From an uncultured Porphyromonadaceae bacterium (GTDB lineage Bacteria > Bacteroidota > Bacteroidia > Bacteroidales > Muribaculaceae), in assembly GCA_947649495.1 (NCBI GenBank), contig CANSRU010000006.1, positions 1 through 64,000 on the forward strand: a DNA stretch of 64,000 bases, given 5' to 3'. Positions 25,042-34,202 of this stretch are shown piece after piece. Both the position numbers and the translations under genes were made by a program. The notes under the pieces are model-generated. The model saw only the letters and a program-made list of their open reading frames with translations. It did no database searches and had not been told where the DNA came from. The first letter of the stretch is position 1, and the number at the start of each line of letters is the position of its first letter.

Positions 25042-26766
25042 TTACAGCTCCTTGGTGTAGTAGCCTGACACTTTCGGACGGATATCGGTGAGCCGGAGGG
25101 TCATATCGGGCGAAAGCGCCTGACCACCCGATGCGGAATTTGCCACGGCCTCAAATTCTATACCATCAAGCTTGGTTATCTCGCCGGTGGCGCGTATCAC
25201 CACTTTCTGACCGTCGGCATTAGCCTCCACATCAGCCCCTACAAGGTCAACGGTACCGATACGGTTACCCTCGGCATCAATGGGATAACCGGTGAATTTC
25301 ACACCTACAGGTATATCTGTAGTAACGGTCATACTCACCTCAAGTTGCGTCACGGTGAGGTAATCGAGATCCTCACTGCCCCAACCATCTATCTTATCGC
25401 CGTACACTATCTTTGAACCTTCGCCAAACTGCAGGGGTGCCATCAGATGATATTTACCTTTCAGTGCACCTATATCGCTACCGAGACGGAAATCTTCTAC
25501 AAGCTGCGCGGGAACATTGGGATTGTCAAGCTCGAACGACAATCGGTCGGGCATGCCACTTCCACTCAACACATTGCTCAGCGCATCGAAGGGCACATGA
25601 ACCGCACCGGCATAAGCGGCATCAACAGCGTCAACCTTCTGCGGTGACAGATAGAAATTGTAAATACCTGAAGGGTTTTCAGGTCCAATCTGGAACCAGG
25701 GATTGTCGATGGGGAATGACACTGCATCGGCACCGCGGTAAGCCATTATGTCGAGACCGGTGCGCGCATACATGCCGTAGGCCTGCAACGGATTCTGTAT
25801 CTGAAGATAAATCACAGGGTTAACCAGACGTATATCAGTAGACGACTGGCGCAGCACTTCGGGAAGATAAGAGAGATCCACTTCCGAAAGCCGTGCATTG
25901 TCGACTTTGTATCTGACATATCCGCTGAACGATGTCACCGTGCCGTCTGACAGACTGAATTCTGAACGCAATGTGACCGACGAAGGCAGCGAGGATGTTC
26001 CGGGACGGATGTCGGCAAGCTCGATTGTAGCACTTCCCGACTTGACATACATATTGCCGGTTATCGACACCTTACCATCGGTGTATGTTCCGCCGGCCTG
26101 CGGGAAATTGACCGCCGACGCGCTCAACGACAGCGACAGGGTGGAACCCTGAACCGTGCGCGAGGGCAACGTCAGCTCGCCTGAAACAGGATCGTACTCA
26201 CCGCCTTCGGCCGACGTGAGCTTAAGCCCCTTGGGCATCTGGAGCACCACATCAGAGAATCTGACACGGTTAACCATCGACTCTATGCCTTTAAGGGATA
26301 TGTCCATACCGAGCGTGATGGAGCATCCGAGTTCATTGATACTTACTATAAACTCACTTACGAAATCGGAGTTATAACTGAAGTCGGATGGAGTGCCGCT
26401 GTTGGCGAGATTGTAGGTAAACGAACCGGCAGCACGCGAACCCGACGGAAGGAGGGTCACTGTGGTTTCGGAGGCCTTGATGTCGGGCGACGAAAGCCGG
26501 ATGGATGGAACGTTGATCACATCGGATGAGAACTCGCCACGATATGATATGGCATATTTTCCATCTACCACCTTAATACTGTCGCTCTCCTTGAGGTCAA
26601 GGATATTTCCAAGTGTGATTTCATCGATGTTGACAGGGACCACAAGCTGATCCACATCAACCCGCACTGTGGTGTCAACATCCGAGAGGTCGTAGTCATT
26701 GTCCACACATCCTGCACAAACGGACATAACAAGACCTAACACCGAGTATCGGCAAAGTGTGTTCAT
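25042..26766 (-). CDS. Large lipoprotein paired with a DUF5723 protein
   Basis: The start is placed at 26766 (MNTLCRYSVLGLVMSVCAGC), an ideal lipoprotein signal with Cys20; four more codons are open upstream. The ~575-residue protein is beta-rich throughout ('VRVDVDQLVVPVNIDEITLGNILDLKESDSIKVVDGKYAISYRGEF...') with no recognisable enzyme motif. Similar proteins accompany DUF5723 barrels in Bacteroidales, which suggests a joint envelope function. A TATCTTTG box at 26809-26802 lies ~36 bases above the start. Confidence 0.8.
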   Translation of the reverse strand: MNTLCRYSVLGLVMSVCAGCVDNDYDLSDVDTTVRVDVDQLVVPVNIDEITLGNILDLKESDSIKVVDGKYAISYRGEFSSDVINVPSIRLSSPDIKASETTVTLLPSGSRAAGSFTYNLANSGTPSDFSYNSDFVSEFIVSINELGCSITLGMDISLKGIESMVNRVRFSDVVLQMPKGLKLTSAEGGEYDPVSGELTLPSRTVQGSTLSLSLSASAVNFPQAGGTYTDGKVSITGNMYVKSGSATIELADIRPGTSSLPSSVTLRSEFSLSDGTVTSFSGYVRYKVDNARLSEVDLSYLPEVLRQSSTDIRLVNPVIYLQIQNPLQAYGMYARTGLDIMAYRGADAVSFPIDNPWFQIGPENPSGIYNFYLSPQKVDAVDAAYAGAVHVPFDALSNVLSGSGMPDRLSFELDNPNVPAQLVEDFRLGSDIGALKGKYHLMAPLQFGEGSKIVYGDKIDGWGSEDLDYLTVTQLEVSMTVTTDIPVGVKFTGYPIDAEGNRIGTVDLVGADVEANADGQKVVIRATGEITKLDGIEFEAVANSASGGQALSPDMTLRLTDIRPKVSGYYTKEL

Positions 26767-26801
26767 AAGCACTAACAAATTAGGTTTTTAATAAATCTTT
26801 G

Positions 26802-26809
26802 CAAAGATA
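26802..26809 (-). promoter_or_regulatory. -7 box for the lipoprotein-DUF5723 operon
   Basis: Minus-strand TATCTTTG, a perfect TAnnTTTG. A -33 element is weak (TTTTAATG region). The gap 26810-27052 towards yidC also holds an imperfect hairpin (GCCCG 26839 / CGGGC 26883) of unknown role. Confidence 0.5.
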
Positions 26810-26965
26810 CGAAAACTTTCGCATCCCATACATTAAAATGGCCCGTCCGCACTAAAATTCACATAAAAAGTGACACCATGCGGGCAATCCATCCACAGAC
26901 CCACGCAAGAATGCCGGCGTCTCAAAAAATAGGCTTAAAAAGTAGAGCAAGAAGCAAAAAAAATG

Positions 26966-26973
26966 TAATTTTG
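26966..26973 (+). promoter_or_regulatory. -7 box for yidC
   Basis: TAATTTTG, a match to TAnnTTTG, ~75 bases before the yidC start, giving a leader of about that length. No convincing -33 element is seen. Confidence 0.4.
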
Positions 26974-27052
26974 CATTTTGATTACAACCGGCACGGGGTG
27001 CTGCATGCGTCCCGGGAAAAAGAATATTTAAAACAAACTTTGATATAGATTT

Positions 27053-29149
27053 ATGGATAAGAACACCATTTGGGGAATGCTGCTTATGGGAGCCGTGATA
27101 CTCGGCTTCATGTACATGAACCAGCCCTCGGCCGAGGAGCGCGAGCGCCAGGCCCGCGAACTGGCAGAGCAGCAGGCCCGCGCCGACCAACTGTCGGACA
27201 ACGGCGACATCCTTACCTTAGACAGCGTGAGCAGTCAGGAACGCGCCACTGTTGTCAACACCGTAAAACGCTTCGGGACACGCGATTCAGTGAGCGGAAC
27301 ATACACCCTCAAGGCTCAGGGTCTTGACATAAAGCTCAATGCCGACGGCTCTTTTTCGGGCAATGTAAACGCCGGTGGCACCGAAGTGCCCGTTACCGCC
27401 ATACTCACCGCCGACTACGGCACAATCCCCCAGACAACTGCCGCAGCCGCTGTCAAGCAATTCAAGAAAGCGATGGCCGATGTGGCCCGCTACGAGGGCT
27501 TCGCAGCCTATCTTTCGGGCGACTCAACCACAGTGCGCCTTGAAAACGATGTGCTTGCCCTCGACCTCTCCAACAAGGGTGGCGTGATAGCTCAGGCGGC
27601 GCTCAAAGAGTACCAGACTTACGATTCGACAGCCGTTTGCCCCATAGCATCGGACACCGACAGCTATGGTTTCATACTCACATCGGCACGCCAGCGGTTT
27701 GACACCCGCCAGTTCTACTTCACCCCTGTGATGGAAAGCGACAGCACAGTGCTGATGAAGCTTGACCTCGGCGACGGAGCCACATTCGGCATCCGCTACA
27801 CCCTGCCTCAATCAGGCTACACAGTGAAGATGGATGTGGTGCAGAGCGGCATGGACGCCGTAATCCCGCCAAGCGTGGCCTCGATGGACTTCACCTGGAA
27901 CCAGACCATGGCCCGCAACGAGGCGGGACGCATGTTTGAGGAGCGCAACAGTGCGATATACTACATGTTTGCCAACGGCGATGTTGACAATCTGAAAGAG
28001 ACCAGCGCCGACCGCGAGGAGCTCAACGAACGCGTGAAATGGATAGGTTACAAGAACCAGTTCTTCTCGGCTGTGCTTGTGGCGCAGAACAATTTCACAA
28101 GCGCCACACTTGATTCAGAGCCGCTCGAATCGGGCAGATACCTGAAGAGCATGAGCACGGAGTCGACCCTCGAATACTCGGCCACGCACGCCAATCCGGC
28201 ATCGTTCACATGGTTCCTCGGGCCCAACTCCTATCCCCTGCTCTCCGACCTTGAGAAGGAGATAGCACCCGACGACAATCTGCATCTCACCAAACTCATA
28301 CCGCTCGGATGGCCTATAGTAAGATGGATCAACACGCTGATTGTAATCCCGGTGTTCGACCTTCTGGGACGTTTCATAAGCAACTATGGAATAATAATCC
28401 TGCTCCTCACCATCTTCATAAAGATAATCTTATTCCCGTTCACCTACAAGAGCTACATGTCGCAGGCCAAAATGCGTGTGCTCGCGCCTGAAATCAAGGA
28501 GATAAACGAGAAATATCCCGGCAACGAGAATGCCATGAAGCGCCAGCAGGAGACAATGGCACTCTACAGCCGCGCCGGAGCCAGCCCGTTCTCAGGCTGT
28601 CTGCCCATGCTGCTACAGTTCCCGATACTCATAGCGATGTTCAACTTCTTCCCCTCGGCCATAGAGCTGCGCGGCGAGTCGTTCCTATGGGCCAAAGATC
28701 TCTCGGCACCCGATGCCATCTGGAGCTGGACCACCAACATTCCGTTTATCTCGGGCACCTTCGGCAACCATGTGAGCCTCTTCTGCCTGCTGATGACCGT
28801 GACCAACATACTCTACACCCGCATCAACATGCAGAGCCAGCCGGGTGGCAACTCGATGCCCGGCATGAAGTGGATGATGTATCTGATGCCTGTGATGTTC
28901 CTGTTCATCTTCAACAACTATGCATCGGGATTGAGCTACTATTACTTCCTGTCGCTTCTCATCACCATTGTCCAGACCTACATATTCCGCAAGGTGGTCG
29001 ATGAAGAGAAGGTGCGTGCCACAATGCGCGAAAACGCACGCAAGCCCAAGAAGAAAAGCGGATTCATGGCACGTCTCGAAGAAGCCCAGCGCCGTCAGCA
29101 GGCCATGATGCGCGAGCAGGAGAAACAACGTGGCAAGGGCCGGCGTTGA
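27053..29149 (+). CDS. yidC: Membrane protein insertase YidC
   Basis: A 698-residue YidC/Oxa1 insertase, the gram-negative type. An N-terminal membrane segment ('TIWGMLLMGAVILGFMYMNQPS') precedes a large periplasmic beta-sandwich domain (about 60-410), including 'MFANGDVDNLKETSADREELNERVKWIGYKNQFFSAVLVAQ'. The conserved five-helix core starts at 'NYGIIILLLTIFIKIILFPFTYKSYMSQAKMRVLAPEIKEI', followed by 'SPFSGCLPMLLQFPILIAMFNFFPSAIELRGESFLWAKDLS' and 'NYASGLSYYYFLSLLITIVQTYIFRKVV'. A basic, helical C-terminal tail (KARKPKKKSG..., GKGRR) may bind ribosomes. It inserts inner membrane proteins with or without SecYEG. The ferritin gene follows after 44 bases. Confidence 0.97.
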   Translation: MDKNTIWGMLLMGAVILGFMYMNQPSAEERERQARELAEQQARADQLSDNGDILTLDSVSSQERATVVNTVKRFGTRDSVSGTYTLKAQGLDIKLNADGSFSGNVNAGGTEVPVTAILTADYGTIPQTTAAAAVKQFKKAMADVARYEGFAAYLSGDSTTVRLENDVLALDLSNKGGVIAQAALKEYQTYDSTAVCPIASDTDSYGFILTSARQRFDTRQFYFTPVMESDSTVLMKLDLGDGATFGIRYTLPQSGYTVKMDVVQSGMDAVIPPSVASMDFTWNQTMARNEAGRMFEERNSAIYYMFANGDVDNLKETSADREELNERVKWIGYKNQFFSAVLVAQNNFTSATLDSEPLESGRYLKSMSTESTLEYSATHANPASFTWFLGPNSYPLLSDLEKEIAPDDNLHLTKLIPLGWPIVRWINTLIVIPVFDLLGRFISNYGIIILLLTIFIKIILFPFTYKSYMSQAKMRVLAPEIKEINEKYPGNENAMKRQQETMALYSRAGASPFSGCLPMLLQFPILIAMFNFFPSAIELRGESFLWAKDLSAPDAIWSWTTNIPFISGTFGNHVSLFCLLMTVTNILYTRINMQSQPGGNSMPGMKWMMYLMPVMFLFIFNNYASGLSYYYFLSLLITIVQTYIFRKVVDEEKVRATMRENARKPKKKSGFMARLEEAQRRQQAMMREQEKQRGKGRR

Positions 29150-29193
29150 AACAAAGACACTAAAAATATAAAGGTTTTTTAATACCAACCGAT

Positions 29194-29709
29194 ATGATAA
29201 ACAACAAAGTTCAAGACGCAATCAATGCGCAGATCAATGCCGAATTCTGGTCGGCATATCTCTATCTCTCCATGGCAATGCATTTTGAGGCCGAAGGACG
29301 ACCCGGTGTGGCCAACTGGTTCAAAATCCAGTTTCAGGAAGAACAGGCTCATGCCCAGATATTCATAAACTATCTCAACCAGCGCGGTGGCCGCGTGGTT
29401 CTCAAGGCCATAGACGAAGTGCCCACCACATGGGCCTCGCCCCTCGAGGCTTTCCAGGCCACACTCGAACATGAAAAGAAGGTGACCGCTCTAATCAACG
29501 ATATCTATGCGCTTGCCGAAGAGGTGAAAGACTATGCTACCCGCGACCGCCTGAACTGGTTTGTCAGCGAGCAGGTGGAAGAGGAAGACAACGCCCGTCA
29601 GCTCATAGACAAGTACAAGCTGATAGGTGACGACGGCATGGGTCAGTACATGCTCGACCAGGAGCTCGGAGCGCGCGTGTACAACGCTCCCGCCGCATTG
29701 GCTGAATAA
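29194..29709 (+). CDS. ftnA: Ferritin
   Basis: A 171-residue non-haem bacterial ferritin. The four-helix bundle and ferroxidase ligands are visible: 'NAEFWSAYLYLSMAMHFEAEG' (Glu), 'FKIQFQEEQAHAQIFINYLNQRGG' (ExxH), 'EHEKKVTALINDIYALAEE', and 'FVSEQVEEEDNARQLIDKYKLIGDDGMGQYMLDQELG'. It oxidises and stores iron in a 24-subunit shell in the cytoplasm and protects an anaerobe against iron-driven oxidative damage. It ends at a bidirectional terminator. Whether it has its own promoter in the 44-base gap after yidC is unclear. Confidence 0.97.
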   Translation: MINNKVQDAINAQINAEFWSAYLYLSMAMHFEAEGRPGVANWFKIQFQEEQAHAQIFINYLNQRGGRVVLKAIDEVPTTWASPLEAFQATLEHEKKVTALINDIYALAEEVKDYATRDRLNWFVSEQVEEEDNARQLIDKYKLIGDDGMGQYMLDQELGARVYNAPAALAE

Positions 29710-29738
29710 AAAGCCGGACAACGGTAGAAACAGATAAC

Positions 29739-29782
29739 GATACGGCAGCCTGCCACAGACAAGCTGCCGTATCAATTTTTTA
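29739..29782. terminator. Bidirectional terminator between ferritin and the Pro/Gly-rich gene
   Basis: Ten-base-pair perfect stem GATACGGCAG / CTGCCGTATC (29739-29748, 29764-29773), followed on the plus strand by AATTTTTTA. It lies between two convergent genes. Confidence 0.88.
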
Positions 29783-29797
29783 TAGACCAATGTTGTT

Positions 29798-30277
29798 TCA
29801 ATGGCGACCGGGACGCATGCCCGAGCCTTCGGGAGGCATCACCACTCCGGGCTGTCCGCCGGTCACCTCACCGGGGAGAATGGTGCCCGCAGGTGGAACC
29901 ACCGAGTTGTTGTTATTGCCTCCGGGACGGGTCGGGACGGTGGGACGTGACGGTGGCGTGGGACGCACGCCGGAATTGCCGGGGCGCACATTTCCGCTAC
30001 CGGCATTGACCAGCGGCGGACGAGCCACAGGACGTCCGGTAGGAACTACCGCCGGACGCCAGCTTCCGGGATAGGCCGCACCACCCCAATAGACAGGTGA
30101 GACCAAGGGAGCGCCCGGCAGCGAAGGCCACCATTCGTTGTCGTAACCCACACCGTAATATCCCGTCGAGCCGTCGAGCGAGGAATCGAACAGGACACCG
30201 TCGCACGAAGGTGCAGCCATCATTGCTGTTCCGCAAGCCACTATCGCCGCGGCCATCATTATTTTTTTCGCTTCCAT
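29798..30277 (-). CDS. Secreted Pro/Gly/Arg-rich protein of unknown function
   Basis: A 159-residue protein with a hydrophobic N-terminus ('IMMAAAIVACGTAMMAAPSC'), which may be a signal peptide or a lipoprotein signal (Cys25 after AAPS is not a good lipobox). The middle has a short Trp/Tyr-rich motif ('GYYGVGYDNEWWPSLPGAPLVSPVYWGGAAYPGSWRP'). The rest is low complexity: Pro, Gly, Val, Arg and an Asn4 run. It could be an envelope-attached, flexible protein. No family is recognised. It is convergent with ferritin and divergent from the large barrel protein at 30498. Confidence 0.65.
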   Translation of the reverse strand: MEAKKIMMAAAIVACGTAMMAAPSCDGVLFDSSLDGSTGYYGVGYDNEWWPSLPGAPLVSPVYWGGAAYPGSWRPAVVPTGRPVARPPLVNAGSGNVRPGNSGVRPTPPSRPTVPTRPGGNNNNSVVPPAGTILPGEVTGGQPGVVMPPEGSGMRPGRH

Positions 30278-30428
30278 ACCTATGGTCTGTAATATTTCAC
30301 TTTATATTATAAAAATCTCAGGGCCATTTTGGTTCCCGGTGAAATCAAATATTATGTTAACATCCACATATCGATAGACATCATGGTGCCGACAGTCGAA
30401 AAAACGAAAACCTGACTTAAACCTTTTG

Positions 30429-30436
30429 TAACTTTG
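30429..30436 (+). promoter_or_regulatory. -7 box for the outer membrane protein gene
   Basis: TAACTTTG, a perfect TAnnTTTG, ~60 bases before the start at 30498. No clear TTTG is seen 20 bases upstream. Confidence 0.45.
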
Positions 30437-30497
30437 TATGTCCATATTTATGTGAATTTTCCAAAAACCGTTTACAGCTCAAAGATAACATCCAGCA

Positions 30498-33299
30498 ATG
30501 TATTGTAGATTACGAAAGATAGCGATTGCCGCAGTGATGCTGCCATTCTCGCTAACCGTCTCAGCCGCCGTGGTGAAAGGAACAGTCAACGACGAAGCAG
30601 GAGAACCGATGCCTCAGGCAACAGTGCGCCTGCTCGCCCCCAAGGACTCATCGTTTGTAAAAGGCACAAAGACCAATCTTGACGGCCGATACACTATAAG
30701 CGGTGTCAAGAACGGCAAATACATCATCGAGACCACATTTTTAGGATATGTCAACTCCCACCGGAATATAGAGGTGACCGGTCAGACACTCAATGTGCCG
30801 GCAATAGCCATGAAAGAGTCGTCGATAATGTTGAAAGAGGTCAGCGTTACCGGAGTAAAGACTCAGATAAAGGTGGCCGAGGACACGGTGGAATATAACG
30901 CCGACTCCTACAAAACCCAACCGAATGCCGTGGTGGAGGACCTGCTCAAGCGTCTGCCGGGAGTGGAAGTGGATTCAGATGGCAAGATAACCGCCAACGG
31001 CAAGGAGGTGACAAAAATATTGATTGACGGAAAGGAATTTTTCAGCGACGACCCCAAGGTGGCATCAAAAAACCTGCCTGTAAACATGGTGGACAAGCTC
31101 CAGGTGGTGGACCGCAAGAGCGACCTCGCACGAATAACCGGAGTGGACGACGGCGAGGATGAGACCGTGATAAACCTCACGGTGAAAAAGGGGATGAAAA
31201 ATGGATATTTCGGAACCGTGGAGGCCGGATACGGTACTGACCGCCGCTACATGGGCTCGTTTAACATCAACCGATTCTGGAACGACAACCAGATGACACT
31301 TCTGGGTAATTTCAACAACATAAACGAACTTGGATTCACCGACAGCAACGGCAACCGTTTCCGCAGGTTCGGCGGCACCAACGGCATCAACACCTCGCAA
31401 GCCATAGGCCTGAACTTCAATGTGGGCAATGGGGAGATACTGCGTGTAGGGGGCGACGTGATGTATTCACACTCCGACCGCAACACCATCCAGCGACAGG
31501 AACGGCAGTATCTGTTTGCCGACTCAACATCGTATGCCAATTCGGGCAAACACTCGCGCGACAAAGGTCACAACGTCCGCGCCGACTTCCGCCTGCAATG
31601 GAATCCTGACTCGTTCAACACATTGGAATTCCGCCCTAACTTCTCGTACAATCTCAACGATTCGTGGAGCCTGGATTCGACACGCATGTTTGCCGGCGAC
31701 CCGCTCCGCACCCCTGTGAACAGCACATTAAACCGCATGTCGTCGTCGGGCCACTCGCTTGAATTCGGTGCCCGCCTCATCTACAGCCATCAGTTCAAGC
31801 AGCGCCGCGGGAGGTCATTCTCCGTAATGCTGCGCTACAACCACTCTGATGTGCGCGAAAATGAAAACACATATTCGCTCAACAGATTTTTCAACCTTGG
31901 TGACTCACTCGACCTCTACGACCAGTTGGGAACCAACCATACATGGAGCAACACCGCCATGGCCCGTGTGACATGGACCGAGCCGTTGGGTGACCCGGCC
32001 AAGGGCAACTTCCTGACATTCGCCTACCGCGTCAACTACCGGTGGAACGATGCCGACAAACTCGTGTATGACCATCCGCTCCTCTACCCCGGCACCGACG
32101 GCATTCCGGATGTGGACTATTCGCAGGCCATATTCTCAGATTCACTCAGCAACCGCTTCCGCAACGATTTCTTCAATCAGGACATACGTGTGGGCTACAA
32201 ACATGTGTCGAAACTGCACAACCTTGAGGTGGGACTGTCGTTTGTGCCAAGCATGTCGAAAAGCGACAATCTGATGGACGACGCCAAGAGCATCCCGTCG
32301 CGCTGGGTGTGGAACTATGCCCCCTTCCTGCGCTACCGCTACAAAATGGGCAAGGCACGCTCACTCAACATGCACTATATGGGACGCTCATCGCAGCCAT
32401 CCATGACCCAGCTGCAACCGGTGCCCGACATGTCCGACCCCATGCGGGTGGTGATAGGTAACCCCAACCTCGACCCATCGTTCACCCACTACCTGCGCCT
32501 GCGCTTCCAGGACTTCAACGCCGCATCGCAACGCTCCATAATGGTGATGGCTGACTTCGACATGACCCAGAACTCCATTGTGTCAAAAACATCGTTCAAC
32601 AGCGAGACCGGCGGACAGACCACTACCTACGAGAATGTAAACGGAGTGTGGAGCGGACGTGTTATGGGTATGATGTCGATGCCACTGCGCAACAAGGCCT
32701 GGCAAGTGTCGGCACACACATTTGCCATGTACAACAAGCGCGTGGGCTTCAACAACGGCAACCGCAACCGCAGCGGCTCGCTGATGTGGAATCTGATGCC
32801 CTCAATAGCCTACCGCCCCGAAAACCTCGAATTCGAGTTCCGCCCGCGCTATTCGCTTCAGTATACCGTCAACAGCCTGCAATCGACCGGCAACATGACG
32901 ATACACAACTACGGAGGAACATTCTCGGCCTATTATTACACCCCGATAGGCGTGATACTCAACACCGACCTTACATATACCGCGACAAGCGGCTATGCTC
33001 AAGGCTACGACAAGAATGAATGGATGTGGAACGCCTCCATATCATATCAGTTGCTGCGCGACAAATCGCTTACAGTAGCCGTAAAAGCCTACGACCTCCT
33101 GCAGCAACGCAGCAATATATCCCGCTCGGTTACCGCCAACTACATCGACGATATAAGTTACAACGACCTTACCCGCTACTTCATGTTCACGGTATCTTAC
33201 AAGTTCAACACCTTTGGCAAAGGCAATCAGCCTACCGACCGTAACGCATGGCACGGTCCTGGCGGCCCCGGTGGTCCGGGCAGACCTCCACGCCATTGA
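30498..33299 (+). CDS. Outer membrane beta-barrel protein with N-terminal carboxypeptidase-like domain
   Basis: A 933-residue TonB-dependent-receptor-like protein of the Bacteroidetes 'OMP_b-brl_3' kind. A signal peptide (to about residue 23) is followed by a carboxypeptidase-regulatory-like domain ('VVKGTVNDEAGEPMPQATVRLLAP', 'LDGRYTISGVKNGKYIIETTFLGY'). Then comes a plug-like domain ('EDTVEYNADSYKTQPNAVVEDLLKRLPGVEVDSDGKITANGKEVTKILIDGKEFFSDDPKVA...') and a large barrel ('YFGTVEAGYGTDRRYMGSFNINRFWNDNQMTLLGNFNNINELGF'). The C-terminus is unusual: after the last strand ('YFMFTVSYKFNTF') come ~25 extra residues ending in a Gly/Pro/Arg tail (GGPGGPGRPPRH). It has no SusD partner. Possible roles are peptide or metal uptake; the substrate is unknown. 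Confidence 0.88.
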   Translation: MYCRLRKIAIAAVMLPFSLTVSAAVVKGTVNDEAGEPMPQATVRLLAPKDSSFVKGTKTNLDGRYTISGVKNGKYIIETTFLGYVNSHRNIEVTGQTLNVPAIAMKESSIMLKEVSVTGVKTQIKVAEDTVEYNADSYKTQPNAVVEDLLKRLPGVEVDSDGKITANGKEVTKILIDGKEFFSDDPKVASKNLPVNMVDKLQVVDRKSDLARITGVDDGEDETVINLTVKKGMKNGYFGTVEAGYGTDRRYMGSFNINRFWNDNQMTLLGNFNNINELGFTDSNGNRFRRFGGTNGINTSQAIGLNFNVGNGEILRVGGDVMYSHSDRNTIQRQERQYLFADSTSYANSGKHSRDKGHNVRADFRLQWNPDSFNTLEFRPNFSYNLNDSWSLDSTRMFAGDPLRTPVNSTLNRMSSSGHSLEFGARLIYSHQFKQRRGRSFSVMLRYNHSDVRENENTYSLNRFFNLGDSLDLYDQLGTNHTWSNTAMARVTWTEPLGDPAKGNFLTFAYRVNYRWNDADKLVYDHPLLYPGTDGIPDVDYSQAIFSDSLSNRFRNDFFNQDIRVGYKHVSKLHNLEVGLSFVPSMSKSDNLMDDAKSIPSRWVWNYAPFLRYRYKMGKARSLNMHYMGRSSQPSMTQLQPVPDMSDPMRVVIGNPNLDPSFTHYLRLRFQDFNAASQRSIMVMADFDMTQNSIVSKTSFNSETGGQTTTYENVNGVWSGRVMGMMSMPLRNKAWQVSAHTFAMYNKRVGFNNGNRNRSGSLMWNLMPSIAYRPENLEFEFRPRYSLQYTVNSLQSTGNMTIHNYGGTFSAYYYTPIGVILNTDLTYTATSGYAQGYDKNEWMWNASISYQLLRDKSLTVAVKAYDLLQQRSNISRSVTANYIDDISYNDLTRYFMFTVSYKFNTFGKGNQPTDRNAWHGPGGPGGPGRPPRH

Positions 33300-33331
33300 A
33301 TCCGGTATTTGTGACTAATATACAGATATTA

Positions 33332-33366
33332 AATCAGGGGCGCTTCCGATGGAGGCGCCCCTGATT
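33332..33366. terminator. Hairpin between convergent genes, probable terminator
   Basis: Twelve-base-pair stem AATCAGGGGCGC / GCGCCCCTGATT (33332-33343, 33355-33366) with a TTCCGATGGAG loop. No strong T run follows on either strand. It sits between the barrel protein and the lpxA-like gene. Confidence 0.6.
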
Positions 33367-33389
33367 CCGCTATATATGTAATTGTTTTA

Positions 33390-34175
33390 TTACTCCAGAT
33401 CGCGGGGTATGGCCACAAGTTTCAGATTGCAGCCACGTATGAAGTCAATAATCGCATCGCGCACCGGAGTCTTGTCGACGTCGGCCTCGATACGCTTCAG
33501 GGCATTGAACACGGAAGTTCCGGTCTGATAGACATGGCGGTAAGCCTTGGCAATATCATCGACCTGCTCCTCGGTATAGCCGTGCTTGCGGAGCACCACG
33601 GCATTCACACCGAAATAGGAGGCCGGATTGTGAGCCATCACTACGAAAGGAGGCACATTGCCACTTATGCGGCAGCCGCCCTTTACAAGCACCCATTCGC
33701 CCACCTTTGAATTTTCGTGGAGCATGGCGCCCGATGAAAGGATGGTGCATTCGCCTACCTCGGCATCACCTGCTATCATCACGCCGTTGCCAATCACAGA
33801 ACGACCCTTTATGTGGGAGTCATGGCCTATGTGAGTCTCGGCCATTATGAACGAATCGTTGCCTATGCGGGTTCCGCCTTCCGAAGAGATTCCACGGTTT
33901 ATTATCACATGCTCACGTATCACGTTATTATCGCCTATGTAACAATAAGTATCTTCACCATGCCAGCGGAAATCCTGCGGATCGGCACCGATTATGGAGT
34001 TCTGGTACACCTTATTATTCTTACCCATGCGTGTGCCGCGTATAATGCTCGTGTACGACATTATCTCGCAGCCGTCGCCTATCTCCACATCAGCGTCGAT
34101 GAATGCGAACGGATGAATCTTGACGTTCTGACCCAATTTGGCCGAAGGGTCAACGTGTGCTAATGGACTAATCAT
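33390..34175 (-). CDS. lpxA: LpxA-like acyl-ACP--UDP-N-acetylglucosamine O-acyltransferase
   Basis: A 261-residue left-handed beta-helix acyltransferase. LpxA transfers a hydroxyacyl chain from ACP to the 3-OH of UDP-GlcNAc, the first step of lipid A synthesis. Start 'ISPLAHVDPSAKLGQNVKIHPFAFIDADVEIGDGCEI', the catalytic-type His in 'MAETHIGHDS' (His118, equivalent to His125 in E. coli by position in the coil), and the C-terminal helical domain ('GVNAVVLRKHGYTEEQVDDIAKAYRHVYQTG') fit LpxA. The usual Bacteroidetes neighbours lpxD and lpxC/fabZ are absent; the gene follows the efflux operon by 27 bases. It may be a second LpxA paralogue, so the exact acceptor is not certain. Confidence 0.85.
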   Translation of the reverse strand: MISPLAHVDPSAKLGQNVKIHPFAFIDADVEIGDGCEIMSYTSIIRGTRMGKNNKVYQNSIIGADPQDFRWHGEDTYCYIGDNNVIREHVIINRGISSEGGTRIGNDSFIMAETHIGHDSHIKGRSVIGNGVMIAGDAEVGECTILSSGAMLHENSKVGEWVLVKGGCRISGNVPPFVVMAHNPASYFGVNAVVLRKHGYTEEQVDDIAKAYRHVYQTGTSVFNALKRIEADVDKTPVRDAIIDFIRGCNLKLVAIPRDLE

Positions 34176-34202
34176 ATACTGGTATTAATTTAGGTAAACA
34201 TA